Shown piece by piece: positions 53,149-62,144 of a stretch of DNA of 64,000 bases. Within the stretch, counting starts at the first letter, position 1, and each line of letters begins with the position of its first letter. The stretch is from a bacterium (GTDB taxonomy: Bacteria > Desulfobacterota > Binatia > DP-6). The stretch covers positions 1-64,000 of the forward strand of contig JAHCID010000008.1 in NCBI GenBank assembly GCA_026129405.1, read 5' to 3'. Below the pieces are notes generated by a model. That model was not told the origin of the DNA. It searched no databases and worked only from the letters and a program-made list of their open reading frames with translations. The position numbers were made by a program, and so were the translations under genes.

Positions 53149-55074
53149 ATGATGGGGACGATCTCGCGCGGGCTCGCGCTCGCGGCCATGGCGCTCGTCG
53201 GCAGTGCACAGCTCGCGGCCGCGCAGAGCGAGTGCATGACGTCGAAGTGCCAGAACCTCGCCGCCATCTCGGCGATGCAGACCGGCATCGCCGGCGAGTG
53301 CGACTGCGCGGGCGCGACCAACGCCAAGAAGTACATGCAGTGCGTGAAGAAGTCGCTGAACGCGGCGATCGCGTCGGGGGGCTTCCCGCGTAGCTGCAAG
53401 ACGGCGGTGGCGCGCTGTGAGGCGGCCGTGGGCTGCGGCAAGGGCCTGCGGCCCTTCCGCACGATCCAGACGGTCTTCACCCAGAGCTGCGCGCTGTCGA
53501 CCTGCCACTCGACGCTCACGCGCCAGGGCGGCCTCGTGCTCGAGTCGGAGGAGGTCGCGTACGCGGCGCTCGTCGATCGGCCGGCCTCCCACCCCGAGGC
53601 GGGCGGCGCGAAGCTGGTCGTGCCCGGCGATCCGAAGTCGAGCTTCCTCGTCCGCAAGCTGCGCGGCACCGCGCCGGGCGACCGCATGCCGGTGGGCTCG
53701 CAGCTGTCCGACGGCACGATCAAGCTGATCGAGCGCTGGATCGATCGCGGCGCGAAGACGACGTTCGACGAGTGTCCGCCCTCGGACGGCAGCGGCAAGA
53801 AGCGTAAGGGCAAGAAGGCCTGCAACGACCGCCCGCTGCGCACCGGCAACTTCGTCTGGGAGCCGCAGCCGGCCCTCGAGCCTCCCGCGCCGGGCACGGG
53901 TCTCCAGCTCTACACGCCGAAGCGCGACGTCGTCCCGGGCACGGAGTGGGAGACCTGCTTCGCGTTCAAGAACATCCCCTGGCAGCAGCTCGGCCTCGCG
54001 GCCGGCTACGCGCCCGGCGAGACGCCGATCATCAAGAAGCAGACGTACCGCATGCACGAGGGCAGCCATCACCTGCTCCTGTACGCGTACTTCGGGCCGA
54101 CGCCCGAGGGCTGGGCCGACGGCTTCTTCCCCTGCAACGCCGCCAACTGCGAGTCCGAGAACCCGAACGACTGCCCGCCCGACGCCAGCCAGTACACGAT
54201 CCCGATCGGCGGCACGCAGGTGGCGGGCACGCGCTACGAGGTGAACTACCCGGAGGGCGTCGGCATCCCCGTGCTCACGCCCGATACGGTGCTGATCGCC
54301 AACCTCCACTACACGAACCCGTTCCAGCCCGCGCAGCCGATCTACTCCGAGGCCTGGCTCAACCTCGACTTCTACAAGCCGGGTGAGTTCAAGGCGATCC
54401 TCGACGGCATCTTCGCCATCAACTACCAGGACCTCTTCGTCGAGCCCTACACGTCGAAGACCTACTCGCGCATGTGGATGCCGCGCGGGCTGCTCTCGGG
54501 CGGCTCGACCGACGCGGCCGTGTTCCAGCTCTTCGGCCACATGCACAAGCGCGGCACGGAGTTCCAGATCGACATCGTGCGCGGCGGCACGTGCTCGGGC
54601 CGTCCGGACTGGGCGTGCGGGCGCGACGACGACTGCCGCTGCTGGCCGGGCCGCGGGGGCGGCGGCGGCTGTCCGAAGGACCAGGTTTGCAACAAGCCGG
54701 CGGGCGCCGAGGATGCGCCCATCTACTACACGTCGGCCTGGGACCGGGCCCCGGTGGTCGAGTACCAGAAGCCGTACCTCCTCGTGGACAAGACGGAGGG
54801 CCTGCGCTGGACGTGCACGCACACGAACGGCGTCGAGGGCGATCCGTCGAAGCCGCCGAAGCGGTGCCACGAGAACTGCGGCTCGTGCGGCTGGGACGCG
54901 GCCACCCGGACCTGCATCTTCCGCCGCGGGGTGGCGCAGGGCTACCACACCACGCTGCGCACCTACGCCGAGGGCGAGCCCATGCCGGTCGTGTTCGGCG
55001 AGCTGGCCGACGACGACATGTGCAACATGTTCGGCTACTTCATCAAGCAGGCCGACCTGCCGCTCCTGCCCTGA
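53149..55074 (+). CDS. Secreted copper type II (PHM-like) monooxygenase with cytochrome-like domain
   Basis: This 641-residue protein has AGGAGG 6 bases before ATG 53149 and signal peptide GLALAAMALVGSAQLAAA. Residues about 28-100 are a cysteine-rich helical head. Residues 105-205 form a cytochrome-c-like domain with C114-x4-C119-H120 (CALSTCH). From about 255 the PHM/DBH fold shows both copper sites: CuH with H307, H308 (GSHHLLLYAY) and H387 (ANLHYTN), and CuM with H464, H466 (FGHMHKRG) and M624 (DDDMCNMFGYF). All six ligands of ascorbate-dependent monooxygenases are present. It presumably hydroxylates a substrate outside the cytoplasm; the substrate is unknown. Confidence 0.8.
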   Translation: MMGTISRGLALAAMALVGSAQLAAAQSECMTSKCQNLAAISAMQTGIAGECDCAGATNAKKYMQCVKKSLNAAIASGGFPRSCKTAVARCEAAVGCGKGLRPFRTIQTVFTQSCALSTCHSTLTRQGGLVLESEEVAYAALVDRPASHPEAGGAKLVVPGDPKSSFLVRKLRGTAPGDRMPVGSQLSDGTIKLIERWIDRGAKTTFDECPPSDGSGKKRKGKKACNDRPLRTGNFVWEPQPALEPPAPGTGLQLYTPKRDVVPGTEWETCFAFKNIPWQQLGLAAGYAPGETPIIKKQTYRMHEGSHHLLLYAYFGPTPEGWADGFFPCNAANCESENPNDCPPDASQYTIPIGGTQVAGTRYEVNYPEGVGIPVLTPDTVLIANLHYTNPFQPAQPIYSEAWLNLDFYKPGEFKAILDGIFAINYQDLFVEPYTSKTYSRMWMPRGLLSGGSTDAAVFQLFGHMHKRGTEFQIDIVRGGTCSGRPDWACGRDDDCRCWPGRGGGGGCPKDQVCNKPAGAEDAPIYYTSAWDRAPVVEYQKPYLLVDKTEGLRWTCTHTNGVEGDPSKPPKRCHENCGSCGWDAATRTCIFRRGVAQGYHTTLRTYAEGEPMPVVFGELADDDMCNMFGYFIKQADLPLLP

Positions 55075-55080
55075 TCGGGG

Positions 55081-55115
55081 GGGCGGCCGCGACGCAGCCC
55101 GCGTCGCGGCCGCCC
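55081..55115 (+). terminator. Strong hairpin after the copper monooxygenase
   Basis: A perfect 15-base stem (arms 55081-55095 and 55101-55115) with loop AGCCC begins 6 bases after the stop codon. It separates the copper monooxygenase from miaE. Confidence 0.7.
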
Positions 55116-55157
55116 TCGACTCGCACGCCGGTGCGTGCCAGCGTCGGCCGCCGGACG

Positions 55158-55733
55158 ATGCTGAACCTCGCGACTCCCACCGACCCGGCCTGGGTCGCGC
55201 GCGCCGTCGCGCACCTCGACGAGATCCTCGTCGACCACGCCCACTGCGAGAAGAAGGCCGCGTCGACTGCGGTGAGCCTCCTCTTCCGCTACACCGAGCG
55301 CCCCGCGCTCCTCGTTCCGCTGAGCCGCCTGGCGCGCGAGGAGCTCGCCCACTTCGAGGAGGTCCTCCGACACCTCGAGGCGCGCGGCATCCCCTTCCGC
55401 CACCAGGAGCCCGCCCCCTACGCCGCCGCCCTCCTGCGCGCCGTCCGCCCGCCCGAGCCGCAACGTCTCCTCGACACGCTCCTCTGCCTCTCCCTCATCG
55501 AAGCCCGCAGCTGCGAACGCATGCAGCTCCTCGCCGCTGCCGTCCCCGACCAGCCCCTCGCCACCCTCTACCGCAGCCTCCTCGCCTCCGAGGCCCGCCA
55601 CCACACCACCTACGTCGACCTCGCCGCCGAGATCGCCTCACCCGACGCCGCAAAGCAGCGCCTCCAGGAGCTCGCCCGACACGAAGCAGCAGTGCTGGCC
55701 CGGATGCCTCCGACGCCCCGCTTCCACGCCTGA
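55158..55733 (+). CDS. miaE: tRNA 2-methylthio-N6-isopentenyladenosine hydroxylase (MiaE)
   Basis: This 191-residue di-iron four-helix-bundle enzyme hydroxylates the isopentenyl group of ms2i6A-37 in tRNA. Ferritin-like iron ligands are visible in LVDHAHCEKKAAS, LAREELAHFEEVLRHLE, LIEARSCERMQLLA and ASEARHHTTYVDLAAE. The length is near that of known MiaE (about 200-270). It stands alone between the copper monooxygenase and acetolactate synthase genes. It would need MiaA and MiaB elsewhere in the genome. Confidence 0.88.
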   Translation: MLNLATPTDPAWVARAVAHLDEILVDHAHCEKKAASTAVSLLFRYTERPALLVPLSRLAREELAHFEEVLRHLEARGIPFRHQEPAPYAAALLRAVRPPEPQRLLDTLLCLSLIEARSCERMQLLAAAVPDQPLATLYRSLLASEARHHTTYVDLAAEIASPDAAKQRLQELARHEAAVLARMPPTPRFHA

Positions 55734-55896
55734 CCCGAGCGAGCCTTCTCGAGGAGGGCACGCCCCCCCGCACTCGCCACCCCCCGAGCGCGAGCAACGC
55801 CGTGCCCGCCCCGACCGCGCACCCCGCCTCGCCCGCGTACGGCCGCGGCGACCACCGCCGTCGCGCCCGCAACCAGGACACGGTATAGGCGAACCC

Positions 55897-57744
55897 ATGA
55901 CCAAGGCGGCCAAGGCGGCCCTCCGCCAGACCCCGACCCCTCCCGCCCCGCACCCGCTCGCCGGCACGACCATGAGCGGCGCCGACATGATTCTGCAGGT
56001 GCTCGCCGACGAGGGCGTCGACACGATCTTCGGCTACAGCGGCGGTGCCATCCTGCCCACCTACGACGCCGTCTTCCGCTACAACGCCGAGCACGCCGAC
56101 AAGGAGATCCGCCTGATCGTCCCCGCCACCGAGCAGGGCGCCGGCTTCATGGCCGCCGGCTACGCCCGCTCGACCGGCAAGGTCGGCGTCTTCCTCGTCA
56201 CCTCCGGGCCGGGGGCCACGAACGCGGTCACCCCGATCCGTGACTGCCAGGCCGACTCGGTGCCGGTGGTCCTCATCTGCGGCCAGGTGCCGCGCGCGGC
56301 GATGGGCACCGACGCGTTCCAGGAGGCGCCGGTCTTCAACATCATGGCCGCCTGCGCGAAGCACGTCTTCCTCCTCACCGACGAGACCAAGATCGAGGAG
56401 ACCATCCGCACCGCGTTCGACATCGCCCGGCACGGGCGCCCGGGGCCGGTCGTGATCGACATCCCGAAGGACGTCCAGCTCGCCGAAGGCGTCTTCAAGG
56501 GCCACGGCCTGCTGCCGCTGCACGGCTACAAGGAGCGCGTCGACCGCATCGAGAACGCCGGCATCCAGCCCGCCGAGGCCGAGGCGTTCTGGAAGCTGCT
56601 CGCCGCCTCCGAGCGGCCGCTCATCTATGCCGGCGGCGGGGTCATCAACGGCGACGCCGCGGAGGAGCTGCGCACGTTCTCGCGCCGCTTCGGCATCCCC
56701 GCGGTCACGACGCTGCTCGGCATCGGCGCGATGGACACGACCGACGACCTGTCGCTGCAGATGCTCGGCATGCACGGCACGGCGTACGCCAACTACGCCG
56801 TCGAGGACTGCGACTTCCTCTTCGCCGTCGGCTCGCGCTTCGACGATCGCGTCGCCGGCAAGGTGAAGGAGTTCGCGCCCAACGCGAAGATCGCGCACCT
56901 CGACATCGACGCCTCCGAGATCGGCAAGGTGAAGCACGTCGACTGGGCCCACGTCTGCGACTGCAAGCCGGGGCTGCGCCAGCTCACCGACTACGGCGCC
57001 GGCTTCAAGAAGGGCTTCGGGCCGTGGCGGGCGTATCTCGCGGATCTGAAGAAGCGGCACGCGCTCGCGTACAACGCGGGCTCCGACCGCATCCAGGCGG
57101 AGTACGTGCTCGAGCAGCTGAACGCGATCACGCAGGGCGAGGCGATCGTCGCGACCGGCGTCGGCCAGCACCAGATGTGGGCGGCGCAGTACCTCGACTT
57201 CAAGCATCCGCGCACGTGGCTCACGTCGGGCAGCATGGGGACGATGGGCTTCGGCCTGCCCGCGGCCATCGGCGCGCAGCTCGCGAACCCCGGCAAGCTC
57301 GTCATCGACGTCGACGGCGACGGCTCGATCCGCATGAACCTCGGCGAGCTCGAGACGCTCACGAACTACGACATCCCGGTGAAGGTGCTGCTGCTGAACA
57401 ACCTCGGCGACGGCATGGTCCGGCAGTGGCAGGACCTCTTCTACACGAGCCGCTACTCGGGCTCGGACAAGACGCTGCACAAGAAGGACTTCGTGCGTGC
57501 CGCCGAGGCCGACGGCTTCGGCTTCGCGCGGCGGGTCACGAAGCCGGACGAGGTGCGTGCGGTGCTCGAGGAGTTCGTGCGCTTCGCGGGCGCCGCCTTC
57601 CTCGAGGTGATGGTCGATCCGACCGAGCACGTCTACCCGATGGTCGGACCGGGCCTCGGCTACAAGGACATGATCACCGGCAAGTACATCCCGTCGCGCA
57701 AGCCGCCGGAGACGGGCGGGACGTCGTCGGGCGGCATGTTCTAG
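55897..57744 (+). CDS. ilvB: Acetolactate synthase large subunit
   Basis: This 615-residue thiamine-diphosphate and FAD enzyme makes acetolactate or acetohydroxybutyrate, the first common step of branched-chain amino acids. The catalytic Glu is E79 in PATEQGAGFMAAGYARSTG. The FAD region includes DIDASEIGKVK, and the TPP motif runs from GDGSIRMNLGEL to NN in VKVLLLNNLGDGMVRQWQ. The tail KYIPSRKPPETGG is slightly long, and the N-terminus has a 25-residue Pro-rich extension before SGADMILQ. No regulatory small subunit (ilvN) follows, since the next gene is on the other strand. Confidence 0.92.
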   Translation: MTKAAKAALRQTPTPPAPHPLAGTTMSGADMILQVLADEGVDTIFGYSGGAILPTYDAVFRYNAEHADKEIRLIVPATEQGAGFMAAGYARSTGKVGVFLVTSGPGATNAVTPIRDCQADSVPVVLICGQVPRAAMGTDAFQEAPVFNIMAACAKHVFLLTDETKIEETIRTAFDIARHGRPGPVVIDIPKDVQLAEGVFKGHGLLPLHGYKERVDRIENAGIQPAEAEAFWKLLAASERPLIYAGGGVINGDAAEELRTFSRRFGIPAVTTLLGIGAMDTTDDLSLQMLGMHGTAYANYAVEDCDFLFAVGSRFDDRVAGKVKEFAPNAKIAHLDIDASEIGKVKHVDWAHVCDCKPGLRQLTDYGAGFKKGFGPWRAYLADLKKRHALAYNAGSDRIQAEYVLEQLNAITQGEAIVATGVGQHQMWAAQYLDFKHPRTWLTSGSMGTMGFGLPAAIGAQLANPGKLVIDVDGDGSIRMNLGELETLTNYDIPVKVLLLNNLGDGMVRQWQDLFYTSRYSGSDKTLHKKDFVRAAEADGFGFARRVTKPDEVRAVLEEFVRFAGAAFLEVMVDPTEHVYPMVGPGLGYKDMITGKYIPSRKPPETGGTSSGGMF

Positions 57745-57748
57745 CCGC

Positions 57749-58117
57749 TCAGTTCCCCAGCACGACCTTGCGGGCGCCGTGCTTCGCGAGCCAGTCGGCG
57801 ACCCGCGGCGCGCCGTCGCCCTGGACGACGACGTCGGCGTCGGCCACGTGCGCGCCGCAGCCGAGCGCCTTCTTGAGCCCCCGCATGACCGGCTCGCGCA
57901 GCGGCGCGGGGAGACCGCTCACCACCACCACCGTCTTGCCGCCGTGGCCTTTGCGCTCCCGGCGCGCGACGAGCTTGGCGCAGCCGCCGAGGTCGGGACC
58001 GCCGGCCGGCGGCGCCGCGGCCGGGGCCGGCTCGGGAGCGGGCGCGGCCGGCGGATCGGAGACGCGCAGGCCCGCGTGCTTCAGGAGGTCGCCGAGCGTC
58101 CCGCGGTCACGGCCCAT
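57749..58117 (-). CDS. SUI1/eIF1-like translation initiation factor (YciH family)
   Basis: This 122-residue protein has an Ala/Pro-rich N-terminal half followed by an eIF1-type domain: KGHGGKTVVVVSGLPA, the loop KKALGCGAHVADADVVVQGD and the end VADWLAKHGARKVVLGN. Bacterial YciH/SUI1 proteins bind the small ribosomal subunit and influence start-codon choice. The length fits the family (about 105-120). It is convergent with acetolactate synthase. Confidence 0.88.
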   Translation of the reverse strand: MGRDRGTLGDLLKHAGLRVSDPPAAPAPEPAPAAAPPAGGPDLGGCAKLVARRERKGHGGKTVVVVSGLPAPLREPVMRGLKKALGCGAHVADADVVVQGDGAPRVADWLAKHGARKVVLGN

Positions 58118-58155
58118 GGCGGCGGTCTAGCAGGCCGGCCCCGGCGGCCCAACCG

Positions 58156-59055
58156 TCAGTTCAGGATCCAGCGGCGCAGGAACGCGTCGTAGGCGTTCTG
58201 CTCGTCGACGTTGTAGCCGTGCCCCTCGAGCTCGAAGCGGTCGAAGGTGAAGCGGTCGGGAACGCCGGCGCGGAGATACGCGTCGGTCAGGACCTGTGCG
58301 GTGGTATCGACGCAGCCGATCGGGATGAGCGGGTCGCCCACCCGGCCGGTGAGGAGGATCGGCGTCGGCGGCAGGGCGTCCGGGAAGCGGATCACCTCCT
58401 GCGTCCGGATCCAGTCTGCGTAGGCGGGGTCGAGCGCCAACGGCTTGCCCGCCATGCCCATGCTCGAGTCCTGGAGGAAGGTGAGGTAGTCGCCGCACGC
58501 GAGGAAGACGCCGACGGCGGCCAGGCGCTTCTCGCGACTCGCCGCCTGGAGCGCGGCAAAGCCGTTCGTCGACGCGCCGCCGAGGGCGATGCGTCCGGGG
58601 TCGACGTCGTCGCGCGCGGTGAGGTGGTCGAGGATCTCGGGGACGAACTCCCAGGCCGTGCGCGAGATGGTTTCGAGGTACTTGCGGCCGAGCACCGCAG
58701 CGGAGGCCGAGGTCAGGACGAACGTGCCGACGGTGTGCTCGGTCGGCGCCGGCGGCGGGGCGTCCTTGAGGCGCGTCCACTGGATCGTGTAGTCGCCCCA
58801 GATCGCTCCTGCCTGTAGGACGGGTGCCCGCATGCCCGGGATGCCCAGCACGACCGGCCGGCGCCGATGGCTCCCGTCGATCGGGATCTCGAGCGTCAGC
58901 TCGATCGCGCCGTCGTGGAGCAGGACGCGTTCGACGTTGGCGCGCAGCGCACCGCCCGCGGGGGCGGCCTTCGCGCCCCGGATGCAGCCGCTGGCGACGA
59001 CCAGGAGCACGAGGAGGACAGGGAGGAGACGACGGGCGGGCACGGCGGCGGGCAT
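58156..59055 (-). CDS. Lipoprotein alpha/beta-hydrolase-like protein
   Basis: This 299-residue protein has a lipoprotein signal (LLVLLVVASGCIRG). The mature part reads as an alpha/beta hydrolase: strand PVVLGIPGMRAPVL (oxyanion region), the nucleophile elbow IALGGASTNGFAALQ (GxS variant), late Asp in GRVGDPLIPIGC and catalytic-type His in ELEGHGYNV. The elbow deviates from strict GxSxG, so activity is uncertain. It is divergent from the gene at 59063, only 7 bases from it. The substrate is unknown. Confidence 0.7.
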   Translation of the reverse strand: MPAAVPARRLLPVLLVLLVVASGCIRGAKAAPAGGALRANVERVLLHDGAIELTLEIPIDGSHRRRPVVLGIPGMRAPVLQAGAIWGDYTIQWTRLKDAPPPAPTEHTVGTFVLTSASAAVLGRKYLETISRTAWEFVPEILDHLTARDDVDPGRIALGGASTNGFAALQAASREKRLAAVGVFLACGDYLTFLQDSSMGMAGKPLALDPAYADWIRTQEVIRFPDALPPTPILLTGRVGDPLIPIGCVDTTAQVLTDAYLRAGVPDRFTFDRFELEGHGYNVDEQNAYDAFLRRWILN

Positions 59056-59062
59056 CGTACGC

Positions 59063-59803
59063 GTGGTGGCCGCCGTGATGCCAGCGGGCGCGGTGCTCCT
59101 CGCCGCCGTCGCCGCCGGCGCGGCTCCGCAGCCCGCGCTCCTCGAGCGCGCGATCCGCGCCCGCGGCGGGCCGCTCGAGAGCGTCGTCCGCCGCGTCGAG
59201 GCCGACGTCCGCAGCGGCTTCCCGGGCCTGTGGAACGCGCGGCTCGCCTATCGGCGCCCGGATCGCTGGGCGCTCACGATCGAGACCACGGGTGCGCCCG
59301 ACTCCTACACCTGGGACGGCACGGCCGCCCACACCGTGATCGGCTCCCGTACCGTCGCGGTGGACCGCTCGCCGGCGACGCCGCTGCACTCGCAGGCGCG
59401 CTTCTGGTCGGTCGTATACCTCGACGCCCTGCGCGGCCCCGGCGTCGAGGTGACGCCGCTCGAGCGCCAGGAGCTGCCGCCCGGCGTCGTCTGGGGCCTG
59501 CTCGCCACCTGGCGCGACGACGGCAGCCGCTACCGGCTGGGTGTCGACGAGGCGGACCGCGTGGTGTGGGTCCGCGGGCCGGTGCAGCTGCCGCCGTTCG
59601 GCTCGGCCGAGCTGACGATGCGCTTCACCGACTTCCGCCGCACCGGGCGCTTCCTCCTGCCGTGGCGCGCCGAGTACTGGCTGGCCGGCGCGGCGATCCT
59701 CGAGGAGCGCACGCTGTCCGCCTGCCCGGACGATCCCGCCGCCACCGACGCCGCCTTCGTCGATCCGGCGCTGCTGCCGTCCTGCGCGGCGGCGGCGGAC
59801 TGA
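59063..59803 (+). CDS. Exported protein of unknown function
   Basis: This protein of about 246 residues has a leader (VVAAVMPAGAVLLAAVAAGA). GTG 59063 is used; ATG 59078 would leave a shorter leader. The mature part shows an LERAIRARGGPLESVVRRVE helix followed by repeated beta strands (LAYRRPDRWALTIETTG, ELTMRFTDFRRTGRFLLPWRAEYW). This is the texture of outer-membrane lipoprotein-carrier-like (LolA/LolB-type) or DUF sorting proteins, but no firm family match is made. There are only two Cys near the end. The gene is divergent from the lipoprotein hydrolase. Confidence 0.6.
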   Translation: MVAAVMPAGAVLLAAVAAGAAPQPALLERAIRARGGPLESVVRRVEADVRSGFPGLWNARLAYRRPDRWALTIETTGAPDSYTWDGTAAHTVIGSRTVAVDRSPATPLHSQARFWSVVYLDALRGPGVEVTPLERQELPPGVVWGLLATWRDDGSRYRLGVDEADRVVWVRGPVQLPPFGSAELTMRFTDFRRTGRFLLPWRAEYWLAGAAILEERTLSACPDDPAATDAAFVDPALLPSCAAAAD

Positions 59804-59807
59804 CGCC

Positions 59808-60899
59808 TCACGCGTCGGGCTGCAGCATCGGCACGCCGAGCCGCTGGATGCGGCGCGCGTTGCCGCCCTCCTCGTAGCGGGGCAGGCGTCCCTCGGCACG
59901 CCAGAGCCGCCAGGCGAGGGCCCCCGTGAGCACACGGATCGGGTAGTCGCGCGGCAGGTTCTGCAGGTACGGCTGGATGGTGACGAAGTCGGTGGCGCCG
60001 TACTGGTCCATGATGCTGCGCAGGCCGCCGTTGCGCGGGCCGATGTTGTAGGCGAGCAGCCCGAGGAACGGGTCGCCGGCCATCTGCTGGAGGTACTGCC
60101 GCAGGGTCGCGGCGGCGACGAAGGCGTTGTGGCGCTGGTTGTCGAGGTCGAGCTTCTCGACCGCGAGCCGGCCGCGCGCGTCGGTCAGCGCCAGGCTGGG
60201 CGCAGCCGTGATCTGGAAGAGCCCGCGGCCGCCGTCGGCGCTGTCGCGCGGATCGAACGACGACTCGGCCCAGCCGATGCCCATCAGCACGTCGGCATCG
60301 ACGCCGTAGGTGCGCGCGGCCTCCTCGATGATCGCGACGTAGACCTGGCCGCGCTCCAGGTCGCGGGCCATGGCCTTCAGATCGAGCCGCCGGTAGTTGG
60401 CGAACACCTGATGCGCGAGCGTCTGGCGGTGTGCCTCGATCGGACCGCCGATCAGCCGGCGGACGTCGGACACCTGCGCTTCGAAGCCCGGTCGCGCCGC
60501 CGCCCACAGTGCGAGCCCCGCGAGGACCAGGGCTGCGAGCGCCGGCGCCGCGTCGGCGCGTGCCGCGAGTACCGGCTGGACGAGCCGCCAGCCGCGCAGC
60601 GCCCCGGCCGCCACGAGCCCGAGCCCGAGGACGGTGACCGCGAACGGGACGAGGTGCGACCAGACCCCGGAGCCGGTGAGGCGCTGCGCGACCAGGCCGA
60701 GCGCGCTCACGATGCCGACCACCGCGACGCACAGGAGGCCCAGCGCCTCGAGGCCGTGCCAGAGCCAGACACGGCCCCGCACCCGCGCCGGCCTGCGGGC
60801 CTTCGTCCCGCGCCCCGGCGGGCGGCGCCGCGGCGCCGCGGGCGGACGCGTCGCGCGTGTCGCCTGGCGGGACGACGCGGAACGGGACGCGGCGCTCAT
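59808..60899 (-). CDS. Membrane-anchored lytic transglycosylase
   Basis: This 363-residue peptidoglycan-cleaving enzyme starts at ATG 60899. A basic Arg/Pro-rich tail of about 45 residues precedes three transmembrane helices (LEALGLLCVAVVGIVSALGLV, LVPFAVTVLGLGLVAAGALRG, ALAALVLAGLALWAAA). The SLT domain covers residues about 190-320 with catalytic E212 in GIGWAESSFDP, GGRGLFQIT and LLAYNIGPRNGG. It cleaves the MurNAc-GlcNAc bond to form anhydro-MurNAc. The cytosolic N-terminal tail and several helices before the catalytic domain are unusual. Confidence 0.85.
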   Translation of the reverse strand: MSAASRSASSRQATRATRPPAAPRRRPPGRGTKARRPARVRGRVWLWHGLEALGLLCVAVVGIVSALGLVAQRLTGSGVWSHLVPFAVTVLGLGLVAAGALRGWRLVQPVLAARADAAPALAALVLAGLALWAAARPGFEAQVSDVRRLIGGPIEAHRQTLAHQVFANYRRLDLKAMARDLERGQVYVAIIEEAARTYGVDADVLMGIGWAESSFDPRDSADGGRGLFQITAAPSLALTDARGRLAVEKLDLDNQRHNAFVAAATLRQYLQQMAGDPFLGLLAYNIGPRNGGLRSIMDQYGATDFVTIQPYLQNLPRDYPIRVLTGALAWRLWRAEGRLPRYEEGGNARRIQRLGVPMLQPDA

Positions 60900-60989
60900 G
60901 GCACCGCGCTAGTACGTGCCGTCCCCGCAACTTTCAACTCGGGTCGTGGCGCGCGGCGAGCGCCGCGCCCGCCGCGCGCGACGCCGGGA

Positions 60990-61199
60990 TCAGTCCTCGT
61001 ACTTGAAGCTGACCTTCAGCTTGGTGCGGTAGGCACGCACGACGCCGTCCTCGATCTGGAGGTCGAGCTCGGCGACCTCCGCGATCCGCAGATCGCGCAG
61101 CGTACGCGAGGCCTTGGCGACCGCGGCGGCGGCGGCCTTCTCCCAGGACTCGTCGCTCGTGCCGACCAGCTCGATGATCTTGTAGACGCTCTCGGCCAT
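60990..61199 (-). CDS. Dodecin family flavin-binding protein
   Basis: This 69-residue protein forms hollow dodecamers that bind flavins and coenzyme A. It has the dodecin pattern VYKIIELVGTSDESWEKAAAAA, AKASRTLRDLRIAEVAELDL and the final strand RAYRTKLKVSFKYED. A strong GGAGG precedes ATG 61199. Dodecins store and buffer FMN and FAD. The 60900-60989 gap downstream contains GC-rich palindromic sequence that may stop transcription. Confidence 0.92.
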   Translation of the reverse strand: MAESVYKIIELVGTSDESWEKAAAAAVAKASRTLRDLRIAEVAELDLQIEDGVVRAYRTKLKVSFKYED

Positions 61200-61305
61200 C
61201 GGAACCTCCTCTGGGTTGAGATGCGTGTCGCTCGTCGGTCCGGACTCGCTTTCCCAATAGCCGCGAACGGCCCCGGCGGGGAAGCCACCTGCGTGCGGCG
61301 TGTGC

Positions 61306-62067
61306 TCAGAGCGCGAGGCGCTCGGGCGCCTCGAAGCGGGCGTGCATGTGCTCGAGCGAGCTCGAGCACAGGGCCGGCTTCGGCAGGCCGAGCGCGCGCA
61401 GCTCGTCGGCGATCGGATGGCGGCCGAGGATCACGCGCGCACCGCCCAAGCGAAAGCCCGCGCCGTCGCCGCCCATGGTCGACGGCGTGCGCCAGACGGC
61501 GCCGTCGCGTACGGCGACCGCGTCCTGCGGCATGTCCGGGAGCGTGCGCCGGCCGCGGCGCGCCACGGACAGCGTCAGCACGTGCTCGCCGTCGACGATG
61601 AGGGAGCCGCTGCGCCGGCCGCCGGCGTCCTGGAACTCGATGCGGTCGACCGTCTTCGGGAAGCCCCAGATGTCGCGGCCGGCGTCACGCGAGAAGGCAG
61701 TGGTCACCGGCAGGCGATGGATGTAGGCCACCGCCTCGCGCCGGCGCAGCGCCTGGAGCATGCCCACCACGGGGCGGGGCCGGGCACCGCCGGGGCGCAC
61801 GAAGAAGCTGACCGCGATCTCGTTGTAGCGTCCGAGGTCGTTGTCGCGGTACTCGACGCCCGCGAGCACGCAGACCGCGCGCCCGGGCCACGGCTCGAGC
61901 GGATGCAGGGACGGGTGGGGGATCAGGCGGCGTGCTGCGGCGGTGGGGACGAGGAACATCGCCGTCACCGCGACCGCGTCGCGTACGACCACCGGCAACG
62001 CCACCGTGCGGCCCTGCACCACGACGGTGCGTGCAGCGTCGACGGGCGCCGCCGGAGCGGTGGTCAC
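61306..62067 (-). CDS. Acetoacetate decarboxylase family protein
   Basis: This 253-residue member of the ADC-like superfamily forms a Schiff base through a Lys. The catalytic-type Lys is K138 in IWGFPKTVDRIEF, the region that in acetoacetate decarboxylase holds K115. Other features are RLIPHPSLHPLEPW, CVLAGVEYRDNDLGRYNE and SFFVRPGG. ADC superfamily members include decarboxylases, aldolases and dehydratases, so the reaction is uncertain. It starts at ATG 62067. Confidence 0.78.
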   Translation of the reverse strand: MTTAPAAPVDAARTVVVQGRTVALPVVVRDAVAVTAMFLVPTAAARRLIPHPSLHPLEPWPGRAVCVLAGVEYRDNDLGRYNEIAVSFFVRPGGARPRPVVGMLQALRRREAVAYIHRLPVTTAFSRDAGRDIWGFPKTVDRIEFQDAGGRRSGSLIVDGEHVLTLSVARRGRRTLPDMPQDAVAVRDGAVWRTPSTMGGDGAGFRLGGARVILGRHPIADELRALGLPKPALCSSSLEHMHARFEAPERLAL

Positions 62068-62144
62068 GCCTCCGGTCGTACGGCCGGGCGCGCGCCGTTG
62101 TCAACGTGGGGCGCAGCGACTCCCGCCGCACGACGAGGCGACGC

